Shown: one piece after another, positions 17,469-26,755 of the stretch
Position numbering within the stretch: the first letter of the stretch is position 1
Layout of the letters: the number at the start of each line of letters is the position of its first letter
Assembly: GCF_036700095.1 (NCBI RefSeq)
Contig: NZ_CP144918.1
Span: 1,985,001-2,049,000, forward strand
Direction: 5' to 3'
DNA: 64,000 bases
From: Pelagerythrobacter marensis
Lineage (GTDB): Bacteria; Pseudomonadota; Alphaproteobacteria; Sphingomonadales; Sphingomonadaceae
Program-made: the position numbers and the translations under genes
Notes under the pieces: generated by a model
Database searches by the model: none
Seen by the model: the letters and a program-made list of their open reading frames with translations, nothing else
What the model was told of the DNA's origin: nothing

Positions 17469-17497
17469 CATATAACCAATTAGGTTTCTCTTGTCAA
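17469..17497 (-). promoter_or_regulatory. Strong sigma-70-type promoter of the surE operon
   Basis: On the minus strand there is a perfect -35 box TTGACA (17497-17492), a 17-base spacer, and a -10 box TATATG (17474-17469). The predicted transcription start is near 17462, giving a leader of about 55 bases before surE. The match is unusually good for a GC-rich alphaproteobacterium. Confidence 0.75.
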
Positions 17498-17520
17498 GAA
17501 AAATCTACCAAACCGGTTTC
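17476..17520 (-). promoter_or_regulatory. Pair of operator-like repeats around the surE promoter
   Basis: Two related 13-base sites on the minus strand: GAAACCGGTTTGG (17520-17508), which contains the palindrome AAACCGGTTT, and GAAACCTAATTGG (17488-17476). They match at 10 of 13 positions and lie 32 bases apart (three helical turns). The first is upstream of the -35 box and the second is inside the spacer between -35 and -10. This layout suits a dimeric repressor binding cooperatively. The regulator is not identified. Confidence 0.5.
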
Positions 17521-17561
17521 AAGCCATCGCCGTTTCGAGAGCGTTGCGCAAGCGGGCGCGG

Positions 17562-18836
17562 CTAGGGCTCCAGCCGCTTCGCGCCGCCCATCCAGGGGCG
17601 CAGCACTTCCGGCACTTCGACCGAGCCGTCTTCCTGCTGGTAATTCTCGAGCACGGCGACGAGCGTGCGGCCGACCGCGAGGCCCGATCCGTTCAGCGTG
17701 TGGACGAACTCGGTCTTCTTCGATCCCTCGGGGCGATAGCGCGCGTTCATCCGCCGCGCCTGGAAATCGCCGCAGTTGGAGCACGAACTGATCTCGCGCC
17801 ACGCGCCCTGGCCGGGCAGCCAGACTTCGAGGTCGTAAGTCTTGCGCGCGGTCGCGCCCATGTCGCCGGTGCAGAGCAGCATCTTGCGATAGGGCAGGCC
17901 CAGCGCCTCCAGCACGTCTTCGGCGCAGCGCGTCATCCGCTCGTGCTCGGCATCGCTGTCCTCGGGCCGGACGATGCCGACCAGTTCGACTTTCTCGAAC
18001 TGGTGCTGGCGAATGAACCCGCGCGTGTCCTTGCCCGCGGCGCCGGCTTCGGAACGGAAACAGGGCGTCAGCGCGGTCATGCGAATCGGCAGGGCATCGT
18101 CGTCGAGGATCCGTTCGCGCACGGCATTGGTCAGGCTGACTTCGGCCGTGGGGATCAGCCAGCGCCCGTCGGTGGTCTGGAAATTGTCTTCGGCGAACTT
18201 GGGCAGCTGGCCGGTGCCGAACAGCGATTCCTCGCGCACCATCAGCGGCGGCGCGCATTCGGTGTAGCCGTTCTCCGCCGTCTGCCGATCGAGCATGAAC
18301 TGGCCGAGCGCCCGGTGCAGCCGCGCCATCTGGCCGCGCAGGAACGTGAAGCGCGCGCCCGCGATGCTGGCGCCGGTTTCGAAATCCATGCCCAGCGCAG
18401 GGCCGAGATCGGCGTGCTCCTTCGGCTCGAACGCGAATTCGCGCCGCTCGCCCCATTGCGACAGCTCGACGTTGGCGCTCTCGTCCGCGCCTTCGGGCAC
18501 GTCTTCGGCGGGCAGGTTGGGCAGGCGGGCGAGGGCGTCGTTGAGTTCGGCGGCCAGGGCGCGGTCTTCGTCCTCCAGCGCGGGCAGGGTCTGCTTCAGC
18601 TCGGCCACTTCGGCCTTGAGCGTTTCCGCCCGGTCCCTGTCGCCCTGCGCCATCGCCTGGCCGATCGCCTTGGAGGCTTCGTTGCGGCGGCTTTGCGCCT
18701 CCTGCATCCGGGTGGTCACCGCGCGGCGTTTCGCATCGAGCGCGATAAGGTTTTCGGCGACAGGCTCCACTCCCCGCCTGGCAAGGGCGGCGTCGAAGGC
18801 TTGCGGATCGTCGCGGATCAGGCGGATGTCGTGCAT
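17562..18836 (-). CDS. serS: Seryl-tRNA synthetase
   Basis: A 424-residue class II aminoacyl-tRNA synthetase that charges tRNA-Ser. The N-terminal coiled-coil arm spans residues about 25-105 (alternating charged helices, [15 protein letters not shown]). The catalytic core carries motif 2 ([23 protein letters not shown]) and motif 3 ([17 protein letters not shown]). The start [11 protein letters not shown] is the conserved family N-terminus. It is read in the same direction as surE, 154 bases upstream, but surE has its own promoter. The serS-surE-nlpD order recurs in alphaproteobacteria. Confidence 0.97.
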   Translation of the reverse strand: MHDIRLIRDDPQAFDAALARRGVEPVAENLIALDAKRRAVTTRMQEAQSRRNEASKAIGQAMAQGDRDRAETLKAEVAELKQTLPALEDEDRALAAELNDALARLPNLPAEDVPEGADESANVELSQWGERREFAFEPKEHADLGPALGMDFETGASIAGARFTFLRGQMARLHRALGQFMLDRQTAENGYTECAPPLMVREESLFGTGQLPKFAEDNFQTTDGRWLIPTAEVSLTNAVRERILDDDALPIRMTALTPCFRSEAGAAGKDTRGFIRQHQFEKVELVGIVRPEDSDAEHERMTRCAEDVLEALGLPYRKMLLCTGDMGATARKTYDLEVWLPGQGAWREISSCSNCGDFQARRMNARYRPEGSKKTEFVHTLNGSGLAVGRTLVAVLENYQQEDGSVEVPEVLRPWMGGAKRLEP

Positions 18837-18911
18837 GGCGCGGCCTATGCCCGACCGCCGCGACCATTTCCAGAGGCGTTCGGGGAACGCGACCCGGCCC
18901 CGGGGGTAGAC

Positions 18912-20279
18912 ATGCAACGGATCGATTGGCAGCGAAGGGCGCGCCAAGTCCGCAGCCGGGCGAGAGAATTGACCAATCCGACTATCCGTCCTCCACGACG
19001 AACTCCGTTTATTGACCTGCTCGACCTTGCGATCCGCGCCGGACGGCGGGTGGGCGCGGTGGCTCCGGCCCGGCTGGAGAAGGCCCATCTGCTCGAACGG
19101 GCGGCGGAGGCGACCGGGCTCGACGATTTCGGCGACCCCTGGTTCGAACGGCCGATGGACGTCCTGCTCGATGCGATCGCCGACGAGGCGCGGCTCAACG
19201 CGGCGGGCGATTTTTCGGCCATGCAGCAGTTCCACCATGTCCTGCGCGATCGCTTGCTGGCGCAGATGTGGTTCAAGCGGCATCCCGAGATTCTCGCGCG
19301 CGCCATGCCGCGCCCGGTGGTGATCGTGGGGCCGATGCGTTCGGGCACGACCCGCATGCACCGCTTGCTCGCAAGCGACCGGCGTTTCAGCCACATGCGC
19401 AGCTTCGAAACGATCAGCCCGGTGCCCCGGCCCGATTTCGAGGAGGTTCTGGAAGGGCGCAGGGAAGATTTTCGCCCCGTCCTCGCCCGCCGGATCATGC
19501 AGGTCGCGCGCCTGGCCAACCCGCGCACGCTCTCGATCCATCCGACCGGCCCCTGCGAGCCGGAGGAGGAGCTGGGCCTGCTGGTCGCGAGCATGTGGGG
19601 CATGAAGCACGAGGCGCAGTGGCATGTTCCCGGCTACGGCCGGTGGTGCGAGGGGGAAAGCGCGGTTCCCGCCTATCGCCACATGGCCGATCTCCTGCGG
19701 CTGGTCGGCTGGTCGCAGCAGGCGTCGACCCTGCGCCCCTGGATACTCAAGACCCCGCAGCACATGCTGGACCTGCCGGCCCTGCTGGAGGTGTTTCCCG
19801 ATGCGCGCCTGATCTTCACGCACCGCGACCCGCTCAAGGTCGTCGGCAGCGCGGCCTCGCTCGCCTGGAACCAGACGATCATCTATTCGGACCACGCCGA
19901 CCCCGCAGGCATTGGCCGCGAGTGGCTGCACAAGACTTCGCTGCAGGTGGAACGGATGCGCGCCGCGCGCGCGTCGATCCCCGCCGGGCGGATGATCGAC
20001 GTGCAGTACGAAGACATGGAGCGCGACTGGCGCGGGACGATGGAGCGGGTTTACCGCTTCCTCGGTCTCGACATCGCGCCGGCCATGCCGCGAATGGAAG
20101 ATTACATGCGGCGCGCCGGCGCGCTCAAGCGGCGCCCGCATGCCTATAGCCTGGAAGAGTTCGGACTCACCGCCGGCGACGTGCTCGACCGGCTGGGCGA
20201 CTACGCGCGCGCCTTCGACGTGCCGATCGAAGGCGAAGCGCCGGACGAAGCTCCTCGGCGCAGGCTGCGCGTGTCCTGA
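18912..20279 (+). CDS. Sulfotransferase family protein
   Basis: A 455-residue protein with the PAPS-dependent sulfotransferase fold (PF13469). The 5'-phosphosulfate loop is [17 protein letters not shown] (about residues 140-156). Conserved downstream are [34 protein letters not shown] and the 3'-phosphate-binding segment [23 protein letters not shown]. No signal peptide is seen, so it is cytoplasmic. Such proteins sulfate hydroxyl or amine groups of lipids, glycans or small metabolites. The acceptor cannot be read from the sequence, and no PAPS-synthesis gene is nearby. Confidence 0.88.
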   Translation: MQRIDWQRRARQVRSRARELTNPTIRPPRRTPFIDLLDLAIRAGRRVGAVAPARLEKAHLLERAAEATGLDDFGDPWFERPMDVLLDAIADEARLNAAGDFSAMQQFHHVLRDRLLAQMWFKRHPEILARAMPRPVVIVGPMRSGTTRMHRLLASDRRFSHMRSFETISPVPRPDFEEVLEGRREDFRPVLARRIMQVARLANPRTLSIHPTGPCEPEEELGLLVASMWGMKHEAQWHVPGYGRWCEGESAVPAYRHMADLLRLVGWSQQASTLRPWILKTPQHMLDLPALLEVFPDARLIFTHRDPLKVVGSAASLAWNQTIIYSDHADPAGIGREWLHKTSLQVERMRAARASIPAGRMIDVQYEDMERDWRGTMERVYRFLGLDIAPAMPRMEDYMRRAGALKRRPHAYSLEEFGLTAGDVLDRLGDYARAFDVPIEGEAPDEAPRRRLRVS

Positions 20280-20290
20280 TCGTTCCGCAC

Positions 20291-20323
20291 AAAAAGGGCC
20301 GGGGCGCCCGGCCCCGGCCTTTC
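20291..20323 (-). terminator. Hairpin terminator downstream of the TonB receptor
   Basis: A GC-rich stem (AAAGG-CCGGGGC paired with GCCCCGG-CCTTT, one bulged G) sits between two convergent genes. On the minus strand the stem is followed by TTTTT, so it fits a rho-independent terminator for the TonB receptor. On the plus strand it has only three T residues and would be a weak stop for the sulfotransferase gene. Confidence 0.65.
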
Positions 20324-20346
20324 GTATCCCTGCCGGATACCGCCGG

Positions 20347-22710
20347 TCAGTATTTGAGCGTGGCCGTCACGAAGACCTGCCGCGGATTGCCGTAGAACGC
20401 CGTCAGCGTCCCCTCCGGCCCGAGCGTCGGGATCGGCTGTCCGTTGGCCGTCTCGATCTCCCCCGTTGTCGGGTCGGTCGCGACGAAGGTGTAGCCCGAG
20501 GTCTTGTACTGCTTGTCGAACAGGTTCCTGCCGTAGAGCCCGATGCTCCAGCGGTCGCCCGGCGCGGTATAGACCACGCTGGCATCGACCAGCGCGTAGC
20601 CGCTCTGGTCGAGATAGGGGTTCGGGATCTCGAACTGATAGGTCTTGCTGCGATAGGAAACCGTCGTGCCGAGATAGAGATCGCCGCTGCCCAGCGGGGC
20701 GGTATAGCTTGCCGTGCCGCTGGCGGTCCATTTGGGCGTGTTCTGGACTTTGCGGTGCTCGGCCACATCGGTCGGGGTATTGCCGATATTGGTGATATAT
20801 TCGTCGTACTGCGCATCGATATAGCCCAGCGATCCCGACAGGTTGAACCCGCCGCCCAGCCGCGCGCTCGCCTCCAGCTCCAGCCCCTTGAACGTCGCCT
20901 TGCCGGCGTTGGACACGACCCCGCAGAACGACGGCGTGGGTTCGGGCGGCTCGCCGACCATGATCGTGCAGGCGACCGATCCGGGGATCTGTACGTCGGT
21001 GTAGTCGGCATAGAATCCCGCCACCGCGACATTCAGCCGGCCGCCCATCAGGCTGCCCTTGTAGCCGATTTCGTAACTGTCGACCTGTTCGGGCGCGAAG
21101 CTGAGGAACTCGGCGATTTCCTCGTCGGTCGGTGCGCCGGGCGTCGCCGCCGGGGCATTGCTGCCGACACCGCGCGGATCGAACCCCCCGCCCTTGAAGC
21201 CTTGCGAATAGCTTGCGTAGATGTTGTGATTGGGCGTCGGCATGAAGCTGATCGAAGCGCGCGGGGTGAATTTCCTGAACTCGCGGCTGCCGTCGAAATC
21301 GGTGCTCGGCGCCCCGAAAGGCACCCCCGCACCGCCGAAAATCGGCGATCCGCCGCCGAGGTAGTTCTGCCGCAGGATCGAAGCGGTGCGTTCGTCCCAG
21401 GTGTAGCGGCCGCCGACCGACAGGCTGAGCCGTTCGGTGAGGTCGTAGGTGAAATCGCCGAAGATCGCGTAGGTCTCCGTATCGACCTCCGCCGCCGTGT
21501 ACGCGGTCAGGCCGGCGAAGGTGGTGAAGATGCGCACGTCGAACAGCGTATCGGCCGAGGCGTCGAGGTAGTAGAGGCCGAGCAGCCCGGTCAGCGGTCC
21601 GCCGTCATCGTAGAGCAACTGGAATTCCTGGCTGATCTGTTCGTTGTAGTAAGCGCCGGGCACGTCGAGATCGACCGCGGGCAGGGCGTCGAAGTCGATC
21701 GGGCCGATGCTGTCGTCCTTGCGCCACGCCGATATGGAACGGAGCGTCAGGCCGGCGCCCAGATCGGCCGAAATGTTCATCGACAGGCCATAGGCCTCGA
21801 CATCCTGCCGCGGATCGTCGAGCCCGCCGCGCGTATCGTAGACATCGTCGAGCACCGGCGCGCCGGAGACGAGGCCGGGGATCAGCCTGTGCCCGCCGCG
21901 CTGGAGGCTCTTGTCGCGGGTGTAGTCGCCCGAAATGCGGATCAGCACGGGTTCGCCGTGCCCCCCGATCTCCAGCGAGGCACGCCCGGCCCAGATGTCC
22001 TTGTTGTAGTTTTCCGTGCCCAGCGTGAGATTGTCGCCGAAGCCCCCGCGTGAAAGCCGTGCAACCGAACCGCCGATCCGCACGATATCGCCCAGCGGCG
22101 CAGAGGCGCTGATCACGGCTTCCGCCTGATCGTATGTGCCGTAAGTCGCACGCGCCTTGAAAGAGAATTCCTGCGGCAGCTGGCTGGTCACGTATTTCAC
22201 CGCGCCGCCGATCGTGTTGCGGCCGTAAAGCGTGCCCTGGGGACCGCGCAGGACCTCGATCCGTTCGACGTCGTAGATGTCGAGCACCGCGGCCTGGGGC
22301 CGGTTGAGGTAGACGTCGTCGAGATAGATGCCGACCCCCTGCTCGAACCCCGAAACCGGGTCCTGCTGGCCGATGCCGCGGATAAACGCCGACAGGGTGG
22401 AATTGGTCGCGCGCGAGCTTTCGAGTGTCACGTTCGGCACCGACTGCGCGATGTCGGTAATGTCGAGCGCGCCGCGTTCCGCCAGCTGTTCGCCGGAGAA
22501 CGACGAGACCGCGACCGGAACGTCGATCAGCCGCTCCTCCCGCCGGCGGGCGGTGACGACGATCGTGTCCGCGCCGGTGGCCGGGGCGGCTTCTTCGGGG
22601 GGCGCGCTTTCGCCCGGCTGCTCCTGCGCGGATGCCGGAGCCGCCGCTATGGCGCCCGCGGCGACGCCGCCCAGCAATAGGGCGGAAAGCTGCATTTTCG
22701 GCCTGGTCAT
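20347..22710 (-). CDS. TonB-dependent receptor
   Basis: A 787-residue outer-membrane receptor: signal peptide about 1-28, acidic/proline-rich linker, TonB box DTIVVTARR (48-56), and a plug with [20 protein letters not shown] and [24 protein letters not shown] barrel with the TonB C-terminal box follows, ending in FVTATLKY. The plug type is that of the large sphingomonad receptor families for carbohydrates, aromatics or lipids, not clearly siderophores. It is divergent from a TetR regulator and carries an inverted repeat directly over its promoter, so substrate-responsive control by that regulator is likely. Start at 22710 has a GGGAGAGG ribosome site. Confidence 0.93.
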   Translation of the reverse strand: MTRPKMQLSALLLGGVAAGAIAAAPASAQEQPGESAPPEEAAPATGADTIVVTARRREERLIDVPVAVSSFSGEQLAERGALDITDIAQSVPNVTLESSRATNSTLSAFIRGIGQQDPVSGFEQGVGIYLDDVYLNRPQAAVLDIYDVERIEVLRGPQGTLYGRNTIGGAVKYVTSQLPQEFSFKARATYGTYDQAEAVISASAPLGDIVRIGGSVARLSRGGFGDNLTLGTENYNKDIWAGRASLEIGGHGEPVLIRISGDYTRDKSLQRGGHRLIPGLVSGAPVLDDVYDTRGGLDDPRQDVEAYGLSMNISADLGAGLTLRSISAWRKDDSIGPIDFDALPAVDLDVPGAYYNEQISQEFQLLYDDGGPLTGLLGLYYLDASADTLFDVRIFTTFAGLTAYTAAEVDTETYAIFGDFTYDLTERLSLSVGGRYTWDERTASILRQNYLGGGSPIFGGAGVPFGAPSTDFDGSREFRKFTPRASISFMPTPNHNIYASYSQGFKGGGFDPRGVGSNAPAATPGAPTDEEIAEFLSFAPEQVDSYEIGYKGSLMGGRLNVAVAGFYADYTDVQIPGSVACTIMVGEPPEPTPSFCGVVSNAGKATFKGLELEASARLGGGFNLSGSLGYIDAQYDEYITNIGNTPTDVAEHRKVQNTPKWTASGTASYTAPLGSGDLYLGTTVSYRSKTYQFEIPNPYLDQSGYALVDASVVYTAPGDRWSIGLYGRNLFDKQYKTSGYTFVATDPTTGEIETANGQPIPTLGPEGTLTAFYGNPRQVFVTATLKY

Positions 22711-22739
22711 TTCATCCTCTCCCGATCGTGTTTGTTCCC

Positions 22740-22768
22740 CTGATATTGAAACATGAACCATCTTTCAA
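22740..22768 (-). promoter_or_regulatory. TonB-receptor promoter overlapped by a TetR-type inverted repeat
   Basis: On the minus strand: -35 box TTGAAA (22768-22763), 17-base spacer, -10 box TATCAG (22745-22740). The spacer ends in TTTCAA, so TTGAAA and TTTCAA form perfect 6-base arms separated by 11 bases (22746-22768), directly on the promoter. The site lies in the gap between the receptor and the divergent TetR gene, 46 bases upstream of the latter, as expected of an operator for that regulator. Confidence 0.6.
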
Positions 22769-22813
22769 GTTTGCTCTTGCCGCATCGCGCTTCGGCCCCT
22801 AGCTCTGCGGGCC

Positions 22814-23440
22814 ATGGACACGGGGAAGACAGCGACGCCCGGCGATGCCGGCAAGGAACCGCGGACCGAACGGGGGCGGCGGACATTGCGAAAGCTGCTC
22901 GATGCCGCGGCGGCCGAATTCGGTGAAAGGGGGTTCCACGAAACCTCGATCAGCGGCATCACCGCGCGGGCGGGGACGGCGCTGGGCAGCTTCTACACCT
23001 ATTTCGATTCCAAGGAGGCGATCTTCCAGGCGCTCGTTCGCGATATGAGCGAGGCGGTGAAGCGCGCGGCGCGCGAGGCGCTGGCGGAGCCGCTGCCCGC
23101 GCTCGAGCGGGAGCGCCGGGCGCTCGCCGCCTTCCTGCGCTTCGCCGCGGAGCACAAGGAAGTCTATCGCATCATCGACGAGGCGGAGTTCGTCGATCCC
23201 GACAGCTATCGCCAGCATTACGAAACCACCGGCGCCCGCATCCTGGAGCGCCTGCGCGAAGGCGCGCGGCAGGGCGAGCTGCGCGGCGACCTGGAGGAAG
23301 CCCACGCCTGGGCGATCATGGGAATGAACGTCTTTCTGGGCCTGCGCTACGCCGTATGGGGCGACGGCGCGATGCCCCCCGATCGGGTGGCGGCCCTCGC
23401 CAACGACCTGCTGGCGCGCGGCATTGCCGCGGAACGGTGA
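22814..23440 (+). CDS. TetR/AcrR-family transcriptional regulator
   Basis: A 208-residue regulator. The N-terminal TetR helix-turn-helix is at about residues 22-66 (AAAAEFGERGFHETSISGITARAG, then SFYTYFDSKEAIF, the recognition-helix signature). The rest is the all-helical ligand-binding and dimerisation domain. Divergent from a TonB receptor with an inverted repeat over the receptor promoter, it probably represses the receptor, and perhaps itself, until its ligand binds. The ligand is unknown. Start at 22814 is the first ATG in the gap. Confidence 0.92.
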   Translation: MDTGKTATPGDAGKEPRTERGRRTLRKLLDAAAAEFGERGFHETSISGITARAGTALGSFYTYFDSKEAIFQALVRDMSEAVKRAAREALAEPLPALERERRALAAFLRFAAEHKEVYRIIDEAEFVDPDSYRQHYETTGARILERLREGARQGELRGDLEEAHAWAIMGMNVFLGLRYAVWGDGAMPPDRVAALANDLLARGIAAER

Positions 23441-23474
23441 TCGTTGCCCGAAGGGGGAATGGCCGGTCCGGCAA

Positions 23475-23549
23475 TGGTGGGCGCGGCAAGGATTGAACTT
23501 GCGACCCCACCCGTGTGAAGGGTGTGCTCTACCACTGAGCTACGCGCCC
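23475..23549 (-). tRNA. tRNA-Val (anticodon CAC)
   Basis: The minus strand folds as a complete cloverleaf: acceptor GGGCGCG/CGCGCCC, D arm GCTC...GAGC, anticodon stem CACCC/GGGTG with loop TTCACAC (anticodon CAC, reading GTG), and T arm GCAAG-TTCAATC-CTTGC. An encoded ACCA end gives 75 bases in all. It sits between the TetR gene and sppA. Confidence 0.95.
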
Positions 23550-23651
23550 GCCGGAAGGCCTTTGGCAAGGCTGCCTCGACGGCAGGGGCGCGCCTTTGCC
23601 ATGCAGCGGCGCGCTTGGCAAGCGGCCTGTGAAGCGCCGTTCGTGCGCCCC

Positions 23652-23681
23652 GTCGGTCGAGCCCTCGTCGGTCGAGCCCGC
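23652..23681. repeat. Short tandem direct repeat next to the sppA stop
   Basis: Two adjacent 15-base units, GTCGGTCGAGCCCTC and GTCGGTCGAGCCCGC (14/15 identical). A degraded third copy (GTTAGTCGAGCAGCC) runs into the last codons of sppA. It probably reflects slippage duplication of the gene end, and no function is evident. The rest of the 133-base gap between the tRNA and sppA holds nothing I recognise. Confidence 0.5.
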
Positions 23682-23682
23682 G

Positions 23683-25557
23683 TTAGTCGAGCAGCCTCGC
23701 GATCCGTGCCAGCCACCCGCGCCCGCTCGCCGTTTCGGTCCGCTGTGCGGCCGAGGGCGGGCATTCGAGGCAATAGGCCTGCATTCCCTGCGCCGACAGC
23801 AGCCGTTCGAGAATGCGGCCTGCCTGGGCCAGCCTGAGCTGTTCCGCGCGGGCGACCGCCGCGAACAGGTCGCCGCCGCCGGGCGCGCGCTCGCCTGCGA
23901 CCAGCTGGCGGATCAGCGAGTCGAACGGTTTGGTTTCGCTACCGAGATACTCGACGTGCCAGTCGCCGTCTTCCAGTTCGGCCTGGGTCGCGGCCCAGGC
24001 CAGCGCATCCTGCAGCCCGCCGTACTGATCGACGAGGCCGATCTGGCGGGCGGTGCCGCCGTCCCACACGCGCCCCTGGCCGATCCGGTCGACCTGCTCG
24101 GTCGACAGCTTGCGCGATTCGGCGACGCGGGCGAGGAAATCGCGATATCCATCCTCGATAGAGCTTTGCAGGATGGCGTCGATTTCAGGGGTGAAGCCGC
24201 CGATCAGGTCCGGCTGGCCCGACAGCGGGGTGGTGCGCACGCCATCGGCGTGGATGCCCCAGTTGGCGGCCGTGCCTTCGAATGTCGGGATGACCGCGAA
24301 GATGCCGATCGAACCGGTGATCGTCTCCGGCTCGGCAAAGATCCTGTCGGCCGGGGTCGAGACCCAGTATCCGCCGCTGGCGGCCACGTTGGCCATCGAA
24401 ACGACGACCGGAATGTCCTTCGCCTTGTGGCGCAGGATGGCCCGGCGGATCTCCTCCGACGCGGTGACCGATCCTCCCGGCGAATCGACCCGCACGACCA
24501 GCGCCGCCAGGTCTTCGTCGAGCGCGTCGAGCAAGAGGTCGCGAATGCGGTCGCCGCCGGCGGTTCCGGGGCCGGCATCCCCGTCCACGATCTGCCCGGC
24601 AATGGTCACGACGCCGATCTTGCGCCCCGGCCGATCGGGTTCGGTCTCCGCCAGCCACGGTTCGAATTCGGTATGCGCGAAGGTGCCCGGCGTATCGTCC
24701 CACGAATCGGCGCCCGCTATTTCGGCCACGCGCTCGCCGAACTCGGTCTTGCCGCCCAGCCGGTCGACCAGGCCCGCGCTCATCGCTGCGCTGGCGAGGT
24801 CGCCCTCGCTCGCGGCGACCCATTCGACCGCATTCTGCGTGATCCGGTCGAGCTGCAGCTTGGGCCGCGCCTTCTTGACGTTGGCCTGCCATTCTTCCCA
24901 CAATGCACCGTACAGCGCCTGATAGTTTTCCCGGGCCTCGGGCGACATGCCGCTGCGCGAATAGGGTTCCACTGCCGACTTGTATTCGCCGACTTTGTAG
25001 ATCCGGGCGTTGACGTCCAGGTTTTCCAGCAACTCGCCGAAATAGAGGTTCGATCCGCCGGGGCCGGCGATCACCGCGCCGCCCATCGGGTCGACCCAGA
25101 CCTCGCTCGCGTGCGAGGCCAGCATCATCGCGTCGTCGCCATAGAACAGCGCATAAGTCAGCACCGGCTTTTCCGCCGCGCGCGCGCGGTCGAGTGCGGC
25201 GCCGATATCCTGCAAGTGGACCTGGCCCCCGCCAAGGAACGAGGTGAGATCGAGGACGATCGCCTTGATCCGATCGTCTTGCGCGGCGGCGTCGATCGCG
25301 TGGACCAGATCGCGCGACTGATATTCGCCGATCGGCGGTTCGCCCGAAAGCAGCACCCCGATGGGATCGATCGGGGCTTTCTCTTCCACCACGACGCCGT
25401 CGAGCTGAAGCAGGAGCGCGCCCTCGCGCACTTGCGCCGGGCTGGGCCGGGCGGTGAGAATGGCGTAAAGCGCCATGAAGAACAGGAGCAGGAAGACGAG
25501 GCTGAGGCCGTCCTTGATCCCAACCAGCAACCGCCAGACCTTGCCTGCAAAAGCCAT
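23683..25557 (-). CDS. sppA: Signal peptide peptidase SppA, 67-kDa type
   Basis: A 624-residue inner-membrane serine protease that degrades cleaved signal peptides. An N-terminal membrane anchor is at about residues 17-36. The protein is the long, internally duplicated form: the general-base Lys193 is in GEYKSAVEPYS of the first half, and the nucleophile Ser394 is in VAASGGYWVST of the second half, as in E. coli (Lys209/Ser409). The conserved RVDSPGGSVTASE and TGSIGIF are present. Transcribed alone, divergent from pyrB. Confidence 0.95.
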   Translation of the reverse strand: MAFAGKVWRLLVGIKDGLSLVFLLLFFMALYAILTARPSPAQVREGALLLQLDGVVVEEKAPIDPIGVLLSGEPPIGEYQSRDLVHAIDAAAQDDRIKAIVLDLTSFLGGGQVHLQDIGAALDRARAAEKPVLTYALFYGDDAMMLASHASEVWVDPMGGAVIAGPGGSNLYFGELLENLDVNARIYKVGEYKSAVEPYSRSGMSPEARENYQALYGALWEEWQANVKKARPKLQLDRITQNAVEWVAASEGDLASAAMSAGLVDRLGGKTEFGERVAEIAGADSWDDTPGTFAHTEFEPWLAETEPDRPGRKIGVVTIAGQIVDGDAGPGTAGGDRIRDLLLDALDEDLAALVVRVDSPGGSVTASEEIRRAILRHKAKDIPVVVSMANVAASGGYWVSTPADRIFAEPETITGSIGIFAVIPTFEGTAANWGIHADGVRTTPLSGQPDLIGGFTPEIDAILQSSIEDGYRDFLARVAESRKLSTEQVDRIGQGRVWDGGTARQIGLVDQYGGLQDALAWAATQAELEDGDWHVEYLGSETKPFDSLIRQLVAGERAPGGGDLFAAVARAEQLRLAQAGRILERLLSAQGMQAYCLECPPSAAQRTETASGRGWLARIARLLD

Positions 25558-25714
25558 CGTTCGAACAACCCCCGGATAAGTTCGCCAGGCGGCCAACGTA
25601 GTGCGGCGGGGGCCGGCGATCCAGCCGAAAGGATGCGAGCGGCCGACACAGGTCGACGAAGGGCGCGGCGGACACGCGAAACCATTGCCAGCGGTGCCCG
25701 TGCCCCCTAAGGGC

Positions 25715-26755
25715 ATGGCTTCGATGGCATCGACCGGCACCCATGATACACCGGGCCGCTTTCCGGCGGGGGCGCGGGCATTCCCGCACCGCGACCTGAC
25801 CGGCATCGCGCAGCTGGAACGGCACGAGATCCTGTTCCTCCTGGCCGAAGCCGAACGCTGGGTCGAATTCAACCGGCGGGCGGACAAGCACTGCGACGAA
25901 CTCGCCGGTCTGACGATCATCAATGCGTTTTTCGAAAATTCGACCCGGACGCTGCTGAGCTTCGAGATTGCCGGCAAGCGGCTGGGGGCCGACGTCGTCA
26001 ACATGCACGCCGCGCAGTCGAGCGTGAAGAAGGGCGAGACGCTGATCGACACCGCGGTCACGCTCAATGCCATGCGCGCCGATGCGATCGTGATCCGCCA
26101 CGGATCGAGCGGCGCGGTCGATCTGATCGCGAGCAAGGTCGATTGCCCGGTCCTCAACGCCGGCGACGGGCAGCACGAGCATCCGACGCAGGCCCTGCTG
26201 GACGCGCTCGCGCTGCGTCACGCGCTGGAGGACCGGGGGGAGGGGAGCGAGGATTTCACCGGCCTGACGGTGACGATCTGCGGAGACATCCTGCACAGCC
26301 GCGTTGCGCGCTCCAATGTGCTTTGTCTGCAGGCGCTCGGGGCCTCCGTGCGCCTTTGTGCGCCGCCCGCGCTGATGCCGGCCGGAGTCGAGGCGCTGGG
26401 GGCACAGCCGTTCCACGATTTCGACGCCGCGCTCGAGGGGGCGGACGTGGCGATGATGCTGCGGCTTCAGACGGAACGGATGAGCGGCCAGTTCATCCCT
26501 TCGGCGCGCGAGTATCATCACCTCTACGGCCTTACCCGCGAACGGCTCGACCGGTGCGCACCCGATGCGCTGGTCATGCACCCCGGCCCGATGAACCGCG
26601 GGGTGGAGATCGACAGCGACGTGGCCGATCTGATCGACCGGTCGATCATCACGCGGCAGGTCGAAATGGGCGTCGCGATCCGCATGGCCTGCCTGGACGT
26701 ACTGACGCGGCGCGCGCGTGCGGTGCCGGGCTGGAACGACGGGCAGTGGACATGA
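25715..26755 (+). CDS. pyrB: Aspartate carbamoyltransferase catalytic subunit
   Basis: A 346-residue enzyme catalysing carbamoyl phosphate + aspartate to carbamoyl aspartate in pyrimidine synthesis. Signatures: [12 protein letters not shown] (carbamoyl-phosphate site), QSSVKKGET (active-site Lys), [13 protein letters not shown], and the aspartate site LRLQTERM. The N-terminal extension is about 20 residues longer than usual; ATG 25715 and ATG 25724 are both possible starts. The stop overlaps the next ATG (ATGA), coupling it to an inactive dihydroorotase, the arrangement of Pseudomonas-type ATCase holoenzymes. No pyrI regulatory subunit is present. Confidence 0.95.
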   Translation: MASMASTGTHDTPGRFPAGARAFPHRDLTGIAQLERHEILFLLAEAERWVEFNRRADKHCDELAGLTIINAFFENSTRTLLSFEIAGKRLGADVVNMHAAQSSVKKGETLIDTAVTLNAMRADAIVIRHGSSGAVDLIASKVDCPVLNAGDGQHEHPTQALLDALALRHALEDRGEGSEDFTGLTVTICGDILHSRVARSNVLCLQALGASVRLCAPPALMPAGVEALGAQPFHDFDAALEGADVAMMLRLQTERMSGQFIPSAREYHHLYGLTRERLDRCAPDALVMHPGPMNRGVEIDSDVADLIDRSIITRQVEMGVAIRMACLDVLTRRARAVPGWNDGQWT

